A stretch of 64,000 nt of DNA, taken from positions 627,758 to 691,757 of the forward strand of contig KV419397.1 in NCBI GenBank assembly GCA_001630475.1, read 5' to 3'. This stretch comes from Sistotremastrum niveocremeum HHB9708 (Eukaryota; Basidiomycota; Agaricomycetes; Sistotremastrales; Sistotremastraceae). The translations under genes were made by a program, and so were the position numbers. Below, piece after piece: positions 53,901 through 64,000 of this stretch (positions are counted from its first letter, which is position 1; every line of letters starts with the position of its first letter). The notes under the pieces are model-generated. The model made no database searches. It had not been told where the DNA came from and saw only the letters and a list, made by a program, of their open reading frames with translations.

Positions 53901-56145
53901 TCAAGACATGCCTCCTTCGACGCAAGAAAGACTCGATGTTGGACGGCAAGATGCTCATCACACTTCCCGCAAAAGAGCTTAGCCTCGTCAAACTCAAGTT
54001 CTCTGATGCAGAACAGGACGTGTACGACTTCGTAAGGGAATATCTGCAGACATAACTAGCGTGTATTAAAAAGTACTTCCTAGGTCCAAGGAAAAGCTCA
54101 GGAGAAGTTCAATGAGTTTTTGAGAGAGGGAACGGTGCTGAAGAACCATGGCTGTGGTAAGTCACTGGGCTCACGTGAAGGAACACGACATTCATCCAAT
54201 GCCAGTGTTCACTATGCTTCTCCGGCTTCGACAGCTCTGTTCGCATCCCGCCTTAATTGCCGAACATGCCGACGGTTTTAGGCGTGAAGGAGAAGAAACG
54301 GGCCCCCAATTCAGCGTCCTAGAGAATGCTCGTAGACTCGTCGGGGAACAGTTTGTGCGAGGCCTGCAGGAGAAGTATCTTCGCCTTGCACGCGCCGTCC
54401 AAGTCAAAGACGAGCATCAGGTCCGTGGGCTGTCCTTCTCTCTTCCGCGCTTGTCAAGCTAAAGCTGAGTTATATGCAGAACGCTAATGAAACCATGGAC
54501 GAAGTGAACTGCTCTATCTGCTGGGATCTACTCGAACGAGCAGTCATCACTGCCTGTGGACACGTTTTCTGTCGTAAGCCGAATTCTTTCTTCTGATATC
54601 GCAATGGTCTAATCTCGTTTTCTCAGATAAGTGCATAAGTGAGTCTTGTTCAAGCTTCGCCAGACACATCAGCTAATGCCTTGCAGCCGATTATTTCTCC
54701 AAGCCCGAAATAGTGGCTGTACACGGGGACGGCAAATGTGCATGCCCAATGTGTCGCACTGTGATCTACAGCAACATGCTGTTTGATCGCTCTGCATTCG
54801 AACCTACGCCTGCTCAAGTCAGCGGTAATCGTGGATTGACTCCCTCCGAAGACGACGACGGTGGTATTCTTAAAGGACTTTTCGGGAAGCAGAGCATCGT
54901 AAAGGCCTGCAAGAAAGGCAAAAAGCGGGCTGCGGCTTCCCATTCAACGATGATCGACGAGGACGAAGAAGAAAGTGAAGATGACGATGACGATAATGAT
55001 AGCCTGCAAGATTTCATCGTGGCCGACGATGTGGAAGACGATGACGACTACAATCCTCAGCAACGAAACCGGCGCTCGGCAGACAAGAAACCTAAAATAG
55101 CAAATCGACGTGGACGTGACGTGATCATATCTGACGACGAAGACGATGACATGGGCTTACTACAAGAGCTCTCCTTTAAACGACAGGCTAAAGAGACAAT
55201 GCGTCGTGTCACGGCTGAGGGGCTCAAGTTCCTTCCGTCGACGAAACTCAAATATATGATGCAACAAATACATCAGTGGCTTAAAGAATTCCCCGAGGAC
55301 AAGGTGTGTGAGACCGATCAGTATTGACCACACGCTGACTTCCTTTACCAGATCATGCTCATCTCTCAATGGACGAGCCTCATTGATCTGGCCGAACAAT
55401 ATCTTGTGACTGAAGACGTTGAATTCTTAACGTGAGTCTCCGCTGCGCCTTTCTGGAATTCCTGCCTGATGAGCTGTATCCAGTTACAAAGGCTCGATGA
55501 ATCAAACCGAACGCGACATCGCCGTGGCGGCTTTCAATAAAGACAACCGACATCGCGTGATGTTCATGTCCCTCAAAGCTGGAGGAGTGGGATTGGTGGG
55601 TCCATCTTTGTGTCGTCAATACTCGGTTGTTAATGCTTCCGCAGAATCTCACGAGAGCGAATCGTAAGTCTTCGATCCTTAAGCCGAGAGTCTCTGATCT
55701 TATCGTCTTTAGGCGTCATTTCTTTGGATCTTGCATGGAGCACAGCCGTCGAAGCCCAGGCATTTGCCAGGTCCGCTTTCCTCCCTTTCTGAAACAACAG
55801 CCTTACCGATTTTTACGTTCAGAGTCCACCGTATCGGGCAAACAAAAGAGGTGATAATTGAACGTCTTGTCATCGAAAATACGGTTGAAGATCGTGTCCT
55901 GGCGTTACAAGAGAAAAAGGTAAGGTCTTGCTAAATAAATCAAGTCCTCCTCAACTGAAACATTGACGCAGGCTCAATTGGCGGCTGGCGCGTTGGGAGA
56001 AGGTGACGGCATGAAGATAGGAAGATTAACAGTCACCGATTTAGCGAGATGTATGTGCTTCACTTCCAGTTCAATTCCGTCGGCTCATACATTGCCAGTG
56101 TTCGGTCTCAACGCTCATGGTGGACGTCTAGCAGTAGGAGAATGA
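50936..56145 (+). CDS. SNF2-family ATPase with internal RING finger (Uls1/Rad5 type)
   Basis: Large gene of about two dozen exons. Well-supported ones: 50936..51004, 51066..51137, 51192..51222, 51281..51399, 51492..52399, 52445..52672, 52721..52934, 52988..53153, 53208..53260. The centre (53.3-54.2 kb) is split into very short exons I resolved only in part. Motifs in order: [26 protein letters not shown] (Walker A), [14 protein letters not shown] (DEAQ box), [64 protein letters not shown] plus HKCI plus CPMC, a long acidic insert, [24 protein letters not shown], and [15 protein letters not shown] (motif VI). The family translocates on DNA and targets SUMO/ubiquitin-marked proteins. A 12-nt exon (54627..54638) encodes the HKCI zinc ligands. 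The N-terminal 480 residues are mostly disordered. Confidence 0.87.
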
Positions 56146-56670
56146 GAACGGAGCGATGACAATGATTGATGGCTGGATGGCTGGAATGTATACCCTCACT
56201 ATCCTCTCCCGAACCTGCACGTTTTATGATATTTATCAGCCTAATATTCGGACAGTGTTCTCCGTAGAGTGTCTCTTAACGATATATCTTGACCATAGCT
56301 TACTTGTACTGAATAAATACGAATCGATCAATTAGCTTACACTGTCTGTTTGCTTTATTAACTTGTACGTGGAGGAATTGGGAGTTGAGGTGGTCTCGGC
56401 GTCAGCGGCTAAGCCCTCTGCATTGGCGCCACGGCCACTTCTACGAGAACGGTCTGGCATCTGCTCTATTGAACGGCACGTTCGGAATATAGCCTCTTAT
56501 ACTCTGACAATGAGATCTCGCTAAAAATCCGGATCTCCCAGTTCAGATAGTTCCGGAATCCGGATACGCGAAGCCTGGCGGAACTGACCAACGACTAGAG
56601 CATCCACGACAGAGCAACTATATTCTAGACCCACAGTCTCACTACTCACCGACCCCGCTCAGTCTAAGCA
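56146..56670. other. Intergenic, no gene seen
   Basis: About 525 bp: the 3' flank of the SNF2 gene, then the promoter of MYND/MSS51-C paralogue C. The word ATCCGGAT occurs twice around 56530-56560. The GTAAGCGCTCTAGA word of paralogues A and B is absent. Confidence 0.45.
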
Positions 56671-58273
56671 ATGGCATTTCGTGGACCGCAGGTCCAATTT
56701 GGATGCAATTGCGCTGGCGAAGCCCATATCATGCGCATTGAGATCGGGAAGATGGCCAGAGACCCCAGTTATAAGACCAAGTCAAAGACCCACGTATGTT
56801 TTCATTGCAGCAACATTATAAGACATGTAGGTTCTTTGATTTTCTTTGCAGAACTGCTTGATACAATTCATGATGTCACTCATAGGCTCGCCGTTGCGGC
56901 GGTTGCGACGTGGTGATATATTGCAGCGTGGAATGCTCGAGGGCGGCATGGAAGGATTACCTGAATGCAGATGGTCAAATTATGGATGGGCACAAGAGAA
57001 TGTGCGCTATCGTTAAGGTTTGATCCAACTCGTTCTGCGAATTCGAAATAATCATCAGATCTGAGGCATTTATCTTCCAGAACCAGATGCTGAAATTCCC
57101 CGATTACGCCGAACTTGCTACTCAGTTTCCTTGGACGATCAAGATTGGAAAGGGCTACTACGCCGATTTCGCACTGGCTTCAAAAGGATTATATGGATGT
57201 GGTCCCTCATTTGGGTGGTGGACGGAACCCTCTTGTGTGGCCAGAGATACCAGGATCTTGTATCTTCATCGGGAGACTCCTTATACCGAGAAACAAGGGT
57301 GGAAGTTACCAGACGAAGAGATGCCTTGGTTAGAATTTGATCCATCCAAAGACAAAGTGCCTCCACAAAGGATTGCCGACTTTGAGGATTCGTGGACGAG
57401 TTACTACAAATGGCGTGGGCTACCGATGAGCTCTCCTGCTGCCTTCCGATTACACTGGCCCCTTACCATCTACCGAATTCTCCGTGAGCTGGGCATCAAG
57501 CCCGGAACTGTCGATAATCGCAAAACGATCAAGATACATTTAGTCGGCCCTGAAAACCGCGTAAGTCGATTTTGCCCATCTTTTTATATCTAAACTGATG
57601 ATTTGCGCAGAAAGAATTAGCTATCTTACCCGTGTAAGTACCTCAAGTCGTCTTCTCACTCTGCGACGAGTCTCAGACTCTGCTTGATTTTAGATTCGGC
57701 GAGCTCGCCCTCTTGTTTCCGTACAGCGACCTCCGGATGACCCTTATCAGCGAGGAGACATTCTTGACTGTGTCCACAGCAAGACGAAGGTCTCTCGCTC
57801 GACAGCCCTTCGCCTACAAATATACCGCTCCGGAATCGATTGGACGAGGCTCGATTCATATTACCCTGGATAGCCAAAATCGCGTCTATGCGCCTTTTGG
57901 CTATGGCGAGATACCCGATGTGATTATCGGTCTCCACGCGGGCCTCACTAACCCGGAATGGATTCCTGTCATCCATGGCTCAATTCGACTCGACATCCCT
58001 TTTGCGGTGACTGAATACGTGGAGACGTGTATGAGCGTAAATGATGATGCGCTGATCAAGACTGTCCTTCCTGAGGGTTTGCGTGCTTTGACTGAGCATG
58101 CGCCTACCGAGACGGAAGCCATCGCGCGGTTCGAGCAGGCCATGCTCATTCCGGAGAGGAAGAGGATATTTAACACATTTATGTGTCCCGGGCTACACTG
58201 GCCGCAGCGCAGTTTACTCCCCTATGCGCATAATTCCTGGATCTACATTGTGCACACAAAGACTTCGACATAA
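56671..58273 (+). CDS. MYND zinc finger / MSS51 C-terminal-like protein, paralogue C
   Basis: Five exons, join(56671..56826,56886..57017,57081..57560,57611..57633,57694..58273), 456 residues. Same plan and intron phases as A, B and D. CNC near the N-terminus; MYND finger CFHC plus RRCGGCDVVIYCSVEC plus GHKRMC; then FPWTIKIG, GPSFGWWTEPSC, MPWLEFDPSKDKVPPQR, SWTSYYKWRGLP, HWPLTIYRILREL, PDVIIGLHAGLTNPEW and NSWIYIVHT. The 23-nt micro-exon encodes KELAILP. It is on the plus strand and followed in tandem by D, whereas A and B are on the minus strand 38 kb away. Role unknown. Confidence 0.88.
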
Positions 58274-58475
58274 TTTTATCCGGGTTCCTTAAGAATTCTC
58301 AATGACAGTAGAATACAAGTTCGCTATCTGTCCACCGGATTCAGGGTCTCTGATAAGAGATCGAAGTTCGGACATCCGGTTCCCGCTGCACTCCGGCTTC
58401 CAAATCTCCTGACTTTGTTCGATTTTTATTTCTCACCTCAGTGATTCAGAAAGTACCCCGCAGCACTTCGCTTGT

Positions 58476-60031
58476 ATGTCTTATGTCAGTGTGGTCTGCG
58501 GGTGCGAGGAGCACTCCCAGTCTCTTCGGGACGCAGTGGAGCGCACGAAAAGCGACGAAAGCTATCAGTTCAAATTCGAGTCTTTCACCTGCTTCCATTG
58601 CAGGCAGAACATATCCAGGGTACGCTATTTGCAACGCCTCGAGTGCAATGCCTATACTCATGTCTCACAGGCTTTAATCTGTGGTGGCTGCAAAGCGGTC
58701 ATCTATTGCGGCCCCGAGTGCTCCAGAGCAAGCTGGCAGCTTCGGGCTGGACCAGACGGGGTGAAAAAGGGTCACAAAAAAGACTGCGCGAGAATTAAAG
58801 TGGGTTCATTCAATTATTCTTCAGGAAACTGAAATATCTGAAAGTCTTCGAGGAATCACGATTACGAGTTGCCCGGTTCACTACCCTGTCAGATCAATTT
58901 CCGTGGATCGTCAAAATGGGGGACGCTTCCTATACCAGTCTATCACTTGCTACGAAAGGGTTAGTAGGATGCGGGCCTTCATTCGGCTGGTGGGCAGACC
59001 ACAACTGCATCAAGAGCCATATGCCATCGTATCTCCATCGAAAGACCCACTATACCGAAGAGCAGGGCTGGAAGCTCCCCGACGCAGAAATACCCTGGTT
59101 GTCATTTGATGAGACGAAAGGCCGGAATCCTCCTGAATCTTTACCGGCATTTGAGGACTCTTGGAAAAGCTACTATGAATGGCGCCGACTTCCCATGAGC
59201 TCTCCGGCCGCATTTTTGCTGCATTGGCCACTCTCTTTATACCGAATGCTCTGCGAGCTCGGTTTCACACCCGGGACTGTTGAACGTCGGAAAACGATTA
59301 ACATTCATCTGATCGGACCTGAAGTACGTGTCACTCCGTCTGCTGATGTGCGCACTGTTGAACAATTTTCCTTCAGAGAGAGTTGGGATTCTTGCCAATG
59401 TACGTGACTTCGGAACAAATGGTCGCACTATCCAGGCCCCAGAGACTCACCAGCCTTCCCTAGACTCGGAGAGCTAGCCCTTCTCTTCCCTCACTGCGAT
59501 CTGTGCTTCACTTTATTCAGCGAGACGGTCGTAGAAATCTTCGAGAACTCACCTAAGGATAGCCTGGCTCGCCAGCAATTTGCATACTCGTACGAGGCCC
59601 CAGCCACAGCCGGCGGCGGCAAAATCACGATCGCATTGGACAAGCTCGACGCGATCTACGACTTACAGAATTATCACGACGAACTTCCGGATGCGATATT
59701 GGCCTTCCATGCTGGTCTAGCGAATTACGAGACCTGGTACCATGTCATAGTGGACGCCATTCGGCTCAACATTCCGTTCGCCGTGACAGATTATGTTGAC
59801 ACTTCGCTGGATGAATGCGACAACACGGTAAACGATTTGCTTCCACAAGGACTGAGCGATCTCCGGCCGTCCCAGAGAAAGGAAATCGCAAGGTTCAAGA
59901 AGGCTATGGAGAGTCCGAGACGCAAGAGAGTTCTCAACAGCTTCATGAGTCCTGCGCTGTCTGACCCCGTCAGTAGCTATCTTCCATATGCTCTTAATGC
60001 GTGGATCTATATTGTACACGTCAAAGACTAG
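58476..60031 (+). CDS. MYND zinc finger / MSS51 C-terminal-like protein, paralogue D
   Basis: Five exons, join(58476..58619,58671..58799,58853..59323,59377..59399,59464..60031), 444 residues. CGC near the N-terminus, MYND finger CFHC plus ICGGCKAVIYCGPEC plus GHKKDC, then FPWIVKMG, GPSFGWWAD, IPWLSFDETKGRNPPES, SWKSYYEWRRLP, HWPLSLYRMLCEL, PDAILAFHAGLANYETW and NAWIYIVHV. The micro-exon is again 23 nt (RELGFLP). Intron 2 must end at TCTTCGAG (58852): the earlier TTCAG would shift the frame, whereas this acceptor restores the phase seen in A-C. The YETW in place of PEW is a local difference. Role unknown. Confidence 0.87.
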
Positions 60032-60235
60032 ACTGTAATAGGGGGTTAACGATATGCACTCATAGAATATGTCTAGCGATTGTAGGAACTATCATAATCA
60101 CTGGCCATCAATACAACGTGGTATCAGCACGAAGCGCTCATCGCTTGCCAGTGTGGCGAGCTATCTATGAGCTTTTTCACTACGCTTCTGTCCAATATCA
60201 AGACCAATAATTTTGCGCGCCATTGAGAGGACATA

Positions 60236-62266
60236 TTGAAGAGTCTTCTTGAAATTAATGAGTGGGTATCTGATCTCGTCCTCCCCCTCAGAGTCGAGCC
60301 CAACCCACCGTCCGCTTCAGAATACGAGGATGCATGGGATATCGACCCAGAAGATGACGGTCCCTATGAGAGCCTTTTCTCTGATTGTCCCCTCAACGAG
60401 TTCATCCATGAGCGGTTCTGCTCGATTTATCCTTGCCACGGATGGGCCCACGACGGCCTCGTTCGCGCTCTCCTGGCCACGACTTTCACCTCCGTCCGAC
60501 GACCTCCAGCCTTTGACGAATTTGCTTCGATTTTCGTCTTAGCAAAAGATTTAAAAAGCAAGCTCAATGGCGATATCTGGGAGAACGTCTGCTCACACCT
60601 CACTCGATTCACCATGCGCGATTGGGTGGCTTTCGCGTCAGAAGAAGAATGGATTCCAGAGTTTTCCAACATGAACCCCTTTTCCCGATGCGTCGTACTC
60701 TCTCTTGCAGACGTCGCGCGCTTCGGTATTGTGAACAGCTTCCTGACACAATTGCCGACAGGATGGGCCGACCTCTGCCAGTTTTACGTTGATCCTTTGC
60801 CACATTGCCCCGCCGCACTCGATATTCTCCGTTTACCACTGCTTCAAACAACTCCCCGAGTCAACTCTCTGCCATTACTAGATCCATCCACTTGTTTGTG
60901 TGGTCAATGTGGGGAGATCGAACAGCTTCTGGTGCACAACTCCGATCTTTTTCGCCTCAAAAATTATGAGTTCATTAGGGAGGGAAAGGAAAGGGGGTGC
61001 ACAGCATTGGAACTATGTTGGGAGCTGTTTCTGGTAGAGGCAGAGGATTGGATGGATGAACTGGTGTCAAGAGTGGAGTCTCCGTCCGAGCTATTTCTCC
61101 TGGAGGATGGCAAACGTGCAGGGCCGCTCATATTCGATGCAGCCAATGAACTTGGCATACCAACCACTCCCCAAGCATCCTCATTTGACGTCCTTCGACT
61201 CCTTACTTGGATGAGGACAATCTCCATTAACCCAGCGGATGTCTTTGCCACCCCTGACCAACCCATTAAACCCGCAAGCCTTCCTTCCGACGGCATAGGG
61301 TATCTTCTCGTCCCTGATGCATCAAATGATCAGGCGGATGTTGAACTTATTTGTGGAGGAAACTGGCTTCCACAGCTAGCTGGGCGGTCATTGGAACATC
61401 CTGGCAGTAAAATGGCAGTCATGCCGAGAACCGACGGCCTCGACATTCCTGTCATTCCCATCTTCCCGCTATGCGAAGCGATCACCCCCCTTTGTATGCC
61501 CATCCTTCCAATGTCGCGCTCACCCTTACGCCTTCCTCATCGACATGATCTCGAAGATCCTGTGTGGCATGAAATGTCTTCGGATCACGCAACGCCGTAT
61601 ATTCAGAATATGACGGTGGAGCTAAGCAGATTTGAGCATGATGGATTCCCGCTCTTCAGTCTCTGGACCGGAGATAAGGAGAAATCGTCGCTTTATCCAC
61701 CCGGCTGTTTAGCGGCGAAGTTATCGAGCACGTATGAAAGGCGCTCCTTTGAAACCTGGTGGAGACCATACGTCTCTATCGGCCAGAAATGCGATCACTC
61801 TGACCTCTACGGCCAAGGAATACGCTGTTCCATGACGTGCAGGGACACATTATGTCAGCTCAAAGGCCCCTCACCGCCGTTCTCTGAACGCTTAGAAGTT
61901 CTCCGCTCCAGGTTGGACGATGAACCTCGACTCCAGAAAGATCTAGCTCAACTTTTGCTTAACGAGTTAGATGCGCGAACGGGGAGGCTGAAAGAAAGAG
62001 GTGGCCCTTTTGAGCGGAATCGTGCGATGATGGTCAGATGCAATGATGAAGATCCTATCCTTCCTCTCGTCCTTCTCGGCGCTTCATGCGGACGGCGATT
62101 TTATCTCCTGCATCATCAAGAATGTTGGGATTGCGCGTGTCTTCGAATGCAGGAAGATTTTTGTACAGTGGGCATAGCTCTCGGAACGAGCCGATTCACG
62201 ACTTGCGATGCTTGTCTTCTTGACACCGAACGTGCGGAACATATTGCCCTGGAGCATGGCTTTTGA
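60236..62266 (+). CDS. Orphan Cys-rich protein, copy 1 (intact frame, first exon unresolved)
   Basis: One long open exon of about 676 codons. It opens at a TTG, the first in-frame ATG is far inside (near 60613), and an in-frame stop lies just upstream, so a short first exon with the true start is probably spliced on near 60.1-60.2 kb. I do not recognise the family. Visible features: NEFIHERFCSIYP, WVAFASEEEWIPEFS, PHCPAALDILRLPLL, a CLCGQCGEIEQLL cluster, LELCWELFLVEAEDWMDELV, and a C-terminal Cys-rich region (KCDHSDLYG, CSMTCRDTLC, HHQECWDCACLRMQEDFC, CDACLLD). The spacing of the Cys/His groups suggests zinc binding. It is related to the next, broken locus over at least 300 residues. No signal peptide or membrane span. 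Confidence 0.65.
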   Translation: MKSLLEINEWVSDLVLPLRVEPNPPSASEYEDAWDIDPEDDGPYESLFSDCPLNEFIHERFCSIYPCHGWAHDGLVRALLATTFTSVRRPPAFDEFASIFVLAKDLKSKLNGDIWENVCSHLTRFTMRDWVAFASEEEWIPEFSNMNPFSRCVVLSLADVARFGIVNSFLTQLPTGWADLCQFYVDPLPHCPAALDILRLPLLQTTPRVNSLPLLDPSTCLCGQCGEIEQLLVHNSDLFRLKNYEFIREGKERGCTALELCWELFLVEAEDWMDELVSRVESPSELFLLEDGKRAGPLIFDAANELGIPTTPQASSFDVLRLLTWMRTISINPADVFATPDQPIKPASLPSDGIGYLLVPDASNDQADVELICGGNWLPQLAGRSLEHPGSKMAVMPRTDGLDIPVIPIFPLCEAITPLCMPILPMSRSPLRLPHRHDLEDPVWHEMSSDHATPYIQNMTVELSRFEHDGFPLFSLWTGDKEKSSLYPPGCLAAKLSSTYERRSFETWWRPYVSIGQKCDHSDLYGQGIRCSMTCRDTLCQLKGPSPPFSERLEVLRSRLDDEPRLQKDLAQLLLNELDARTGRLKERGGPFERNRAMMVRCNDEDPILPLVLLGASCGRRFYLLHHQECWDCACLRMQEDFCTVGIALGTSRFTTCDACLLDTERAEHIALEHGF

Positions 62267-62474
62267 AGTTTGTGATGGTCATGCAACTGTTGGCCAAGGA
62301 AATTTTAGACGCCTGTGCCTGGTAACTCGACTTGCGTCAGTCAGCCGATAACGTCGGAGATATATGTCCTGTCTCTCCAGAACCTCCTTTCCCCCCTCAT
62401 AACCCAATCAACTTTGTACGAAGTGAGTCCGTTATACTTCTATTAATCTCGACGACGAGCCTTATACCACTTTA

Positions 62475-64000
62475 GTGACATTCCAGGTATTCGCGGTCCA
62501 ACGATCGCCACGTGAGACTCATCACTCTTGGACAGGCCGGATGGCTCAGTGCTGCGTCCATCATTCCTTCCGATCCTGCAGCTGGATTGGAAATCATACT
62601 ATCCCATGCTGAGGGTGATAATATATTCCCGTCCGGCCTGCTCAAAGATGAGCTTCTGGATCCGACCAACTTTACGGAATCCTTCCTAGATCCTTCAGTG
62701 TCTACGAACGAATTTATCATCAGGCGCTTTTGCAGCACCTATCCGATTGAGAACTGGGCGCTGGACATCGTAAACCGCACCTTTTTGTTGGCGTCATTCT
62801 CACGCCGTCATCAATTGCCAGATTTAGAGGAGCTTGCGACCGTCCTGGCCCTGGTGAAGGATCTCCGCCTCAAACTCCCGGACGATATTTGGCGTGACAT
62901 TCGTCCGCATCTCATTTGGTACGAAATTGATGAATGGCGCTGCGTTATCTTGGATAATAACTGGAATCCATCCTTCGGCGATCTCAGCTCTTTCGAAAGA
63001 GCAATGACGGTCATAAGGTTTAACACGAGTCCATACTTGCCATACCTGGGTACCTGTGGCAGGTACCTCCCTGCTTTTTTCAGGGCCTGAGCTCATACTT
63101 GCCTCCAAAAAACCCCAAAAATCAGGTACTCATACCTGGGTACCTGCCTGTTTTCCCTACTAAAAACAGCAGGTACCTGGTCCAAGTACCTGCTTGGTCA
63201 GTGTTTTTTCCAAAAAGTTGATACTTGGTACTTGCCCCTTGCTTAGTAAGCAGGTACCTTGCCAGGTATACCTGCAGGTACCTGTTTTTTGCCTGGACTC
63301 GTGTTAAACCTTAGACGGTCATATTTATTGATGCCATACGAAGTCATGGCTCTTATTTCCAAGCGTTGAATGACATTCATGACTTCTAGGTCGAACCTCA
63401 TCTCAGTTGCCCCGGGGCCCTGGATATTTTACAACTCGGCAATCGCGGAGCTCAAACCTTGGTTAATGGAGGTCCGGAATTCGATGGTGCAGATTGCACT
63501 TGTGGCGGTTGTCTGCGCTATCATGGCGCCTTGCTCCAATCTAGCCGATTTCGTGCCAGCTATTACGCAGTCTTGAAAATTTGCCAAACGAAGCACTGTA
63601 ACGCACTCGAAATCGCGTGGGAGGATTCGATGTCTCGTGCTGAAGCTTGGCTAGCAGAGGCCGTATCTTTTCGGACCGAATCCTTCGAAGATCCATTTCC
63701 AGTTTCTCCCAATGTCACGCGGCTTGGTCCGACTATCTTCGAGATAGCGAATGCGTGCCAAATCAAGATCGGTCATGATATTACTGATCCTCAAGATCTC
63801 GGTCCTGTGGACCCTTCATTCCTCGACACCTCCACATCCAAATTGCTAAAATTTGCGGCTATGCTCCGTCTCGAGTGCATCCGCCCAAAGAAGCCCCCTA
63901 AATTCATGTCGGACTCTGTACCCTCCACATCATATGTTGAGGGCGTGGGCTACCTCTTGTATCATCAGCCTTGGTACAACGCTTCCTTCTTGCCCCCTGT
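62475..64000 (+). pseudogene. Orphan Cys-rich protein, copy 2, interrupted by a MITE; runs off right edge
   Basis: Related to copy 1: NEFIIRRFCSTYPIENWALD against NEFIHERFCSIYPCHGWAHD, then LELATVLALVKDLRLKLPDDIW against the equivalent stretch, WNPSFGDLSSFERAMTVI, LSCPGALDIL, CTCGGC, CNALEIAWEDSMSRAEAWL and YVEGVGYLLYHQPW. The coding block is split at 63014 by a 300-bp hAT-like element. The gene sequence resumes in the same frame after it and then meets an in-frame TAG at 63387-63389, where copy 1 has Tyr (QFYVDPLPHC). Beyond that the frame is open to the window end. Two independent lesions indicate a pseudogene. The 5' boundary (an AG at 62489 or nearby) and true start are unknown. Confidence 0.7.
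63006..63321. mobile_element. hAT-like MITE, 300 bp (63014-63313) with 8-bp target duplication
   Basis: Perfect 20-bp terminal inverted repeats: TAAGGTTTAACACGAGTCCA at 63014-63033 and its exact reverse complement at 63294-63313. The flanks are the same 8 bp, GACGGTCA, at 63006-63013 and 63314-63321, the target-site length of hAT elements. The interior has no transposase frame and is built from variants of the palindrome CAGGTACCTG (at least six GGTACC-centred words), so it should fold into nested hairpins. Perfect TIRs and TSD point to a young insertion. It splits copy 2 of the Cys-rich orphan gene. Confidence 0.9.

Noticed and set aside
1-64000. tRNA, rRNA or LTR-type elements
   Set aside because: No cloverleaf with conserved T-loop words, no rRNA-like blocks, and no reverse transcriptase, integrase or long terminal repeats were recognised by eye; a dedicated search could still find small RNA genes.

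Overview
The window is nuclear DNA of a filamentous fungus, almost certainly a basidiomycete of the Agaricomycotina. Evidence: many introns of about 40-60 nt with GTRNGT donors and YAG acceptors, FunK1-type kinases, MYND/MSS51-C proteins in tandem families, UstYa-like proteins, kinase-patatin fusions, and 7-TM proteins of a type common in Agaricomycetes. I read about 28 coding loci. For most of them I rebuilt the splice structure by hand; in those cases the summed exons are a multiple of three and the splice phases agree.

Layout. 0-6 kb holds housekeeping genes: a raffinose-synthase/Sip1-like glycosidase leaving the left edge (-), divergent from a PXR1/PINX1 G-patch protein (+), then a Ser/Pro-rich orphan (+). 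6-20 kb is accessory: one full FunK1 kinase, two FunK1 C-lobe fragments, two MYND/MSS51-C genes (-) each convergent with one fragment, and two copies of a TA-flanked MITE. 20-25 kb holds an enoyl-reductase-like oxidoreductase (-) and an oxysterol-binding protein (-). 26-35 kb holds two paralogous TKL kinase-patatin fusions (+) enclosing an orphan nuclear-type locus, a 100-N assembly gap and an amidase. 35-45 kb holds a But2-like membrane protein, a conserved membrane protein, two UstYa-like genes (-), a 7-TM protein, an F-box-like gene (-) and a mucin-like single-pass protein. 47-56 kb holds a tiny secreted peptide gene, a mitochondrial ornithine-type carrier (-), mitochondrial ribosome recycling factor and a Uls1/Rad5-type SNF2-RING ATPase. 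56-64 kb holds two more MYND/MSS51-C paralogues (+), an orphan Cys-rich gene and a tandem relative broken by a hAT-like MITE at the right edge.

The genes do not form one operon-like pathway. Two themes stand out. Gene families have expanded locally (four MYND/MSS51-C genes with the same five-exon plan including a 23-nt micro-exon, three FunK1 loci, two kinase-patatin genes, two UstYa, two Cys-rich orphans), with small DNA transposons sitting in or beside the expanded copies. The kinase-patatin proteins keep kinase motifs, but both copies have lost the Ser and apparently the Asp of the patatin dyad. That makes them the best candidate here for an undescribed signalling system.
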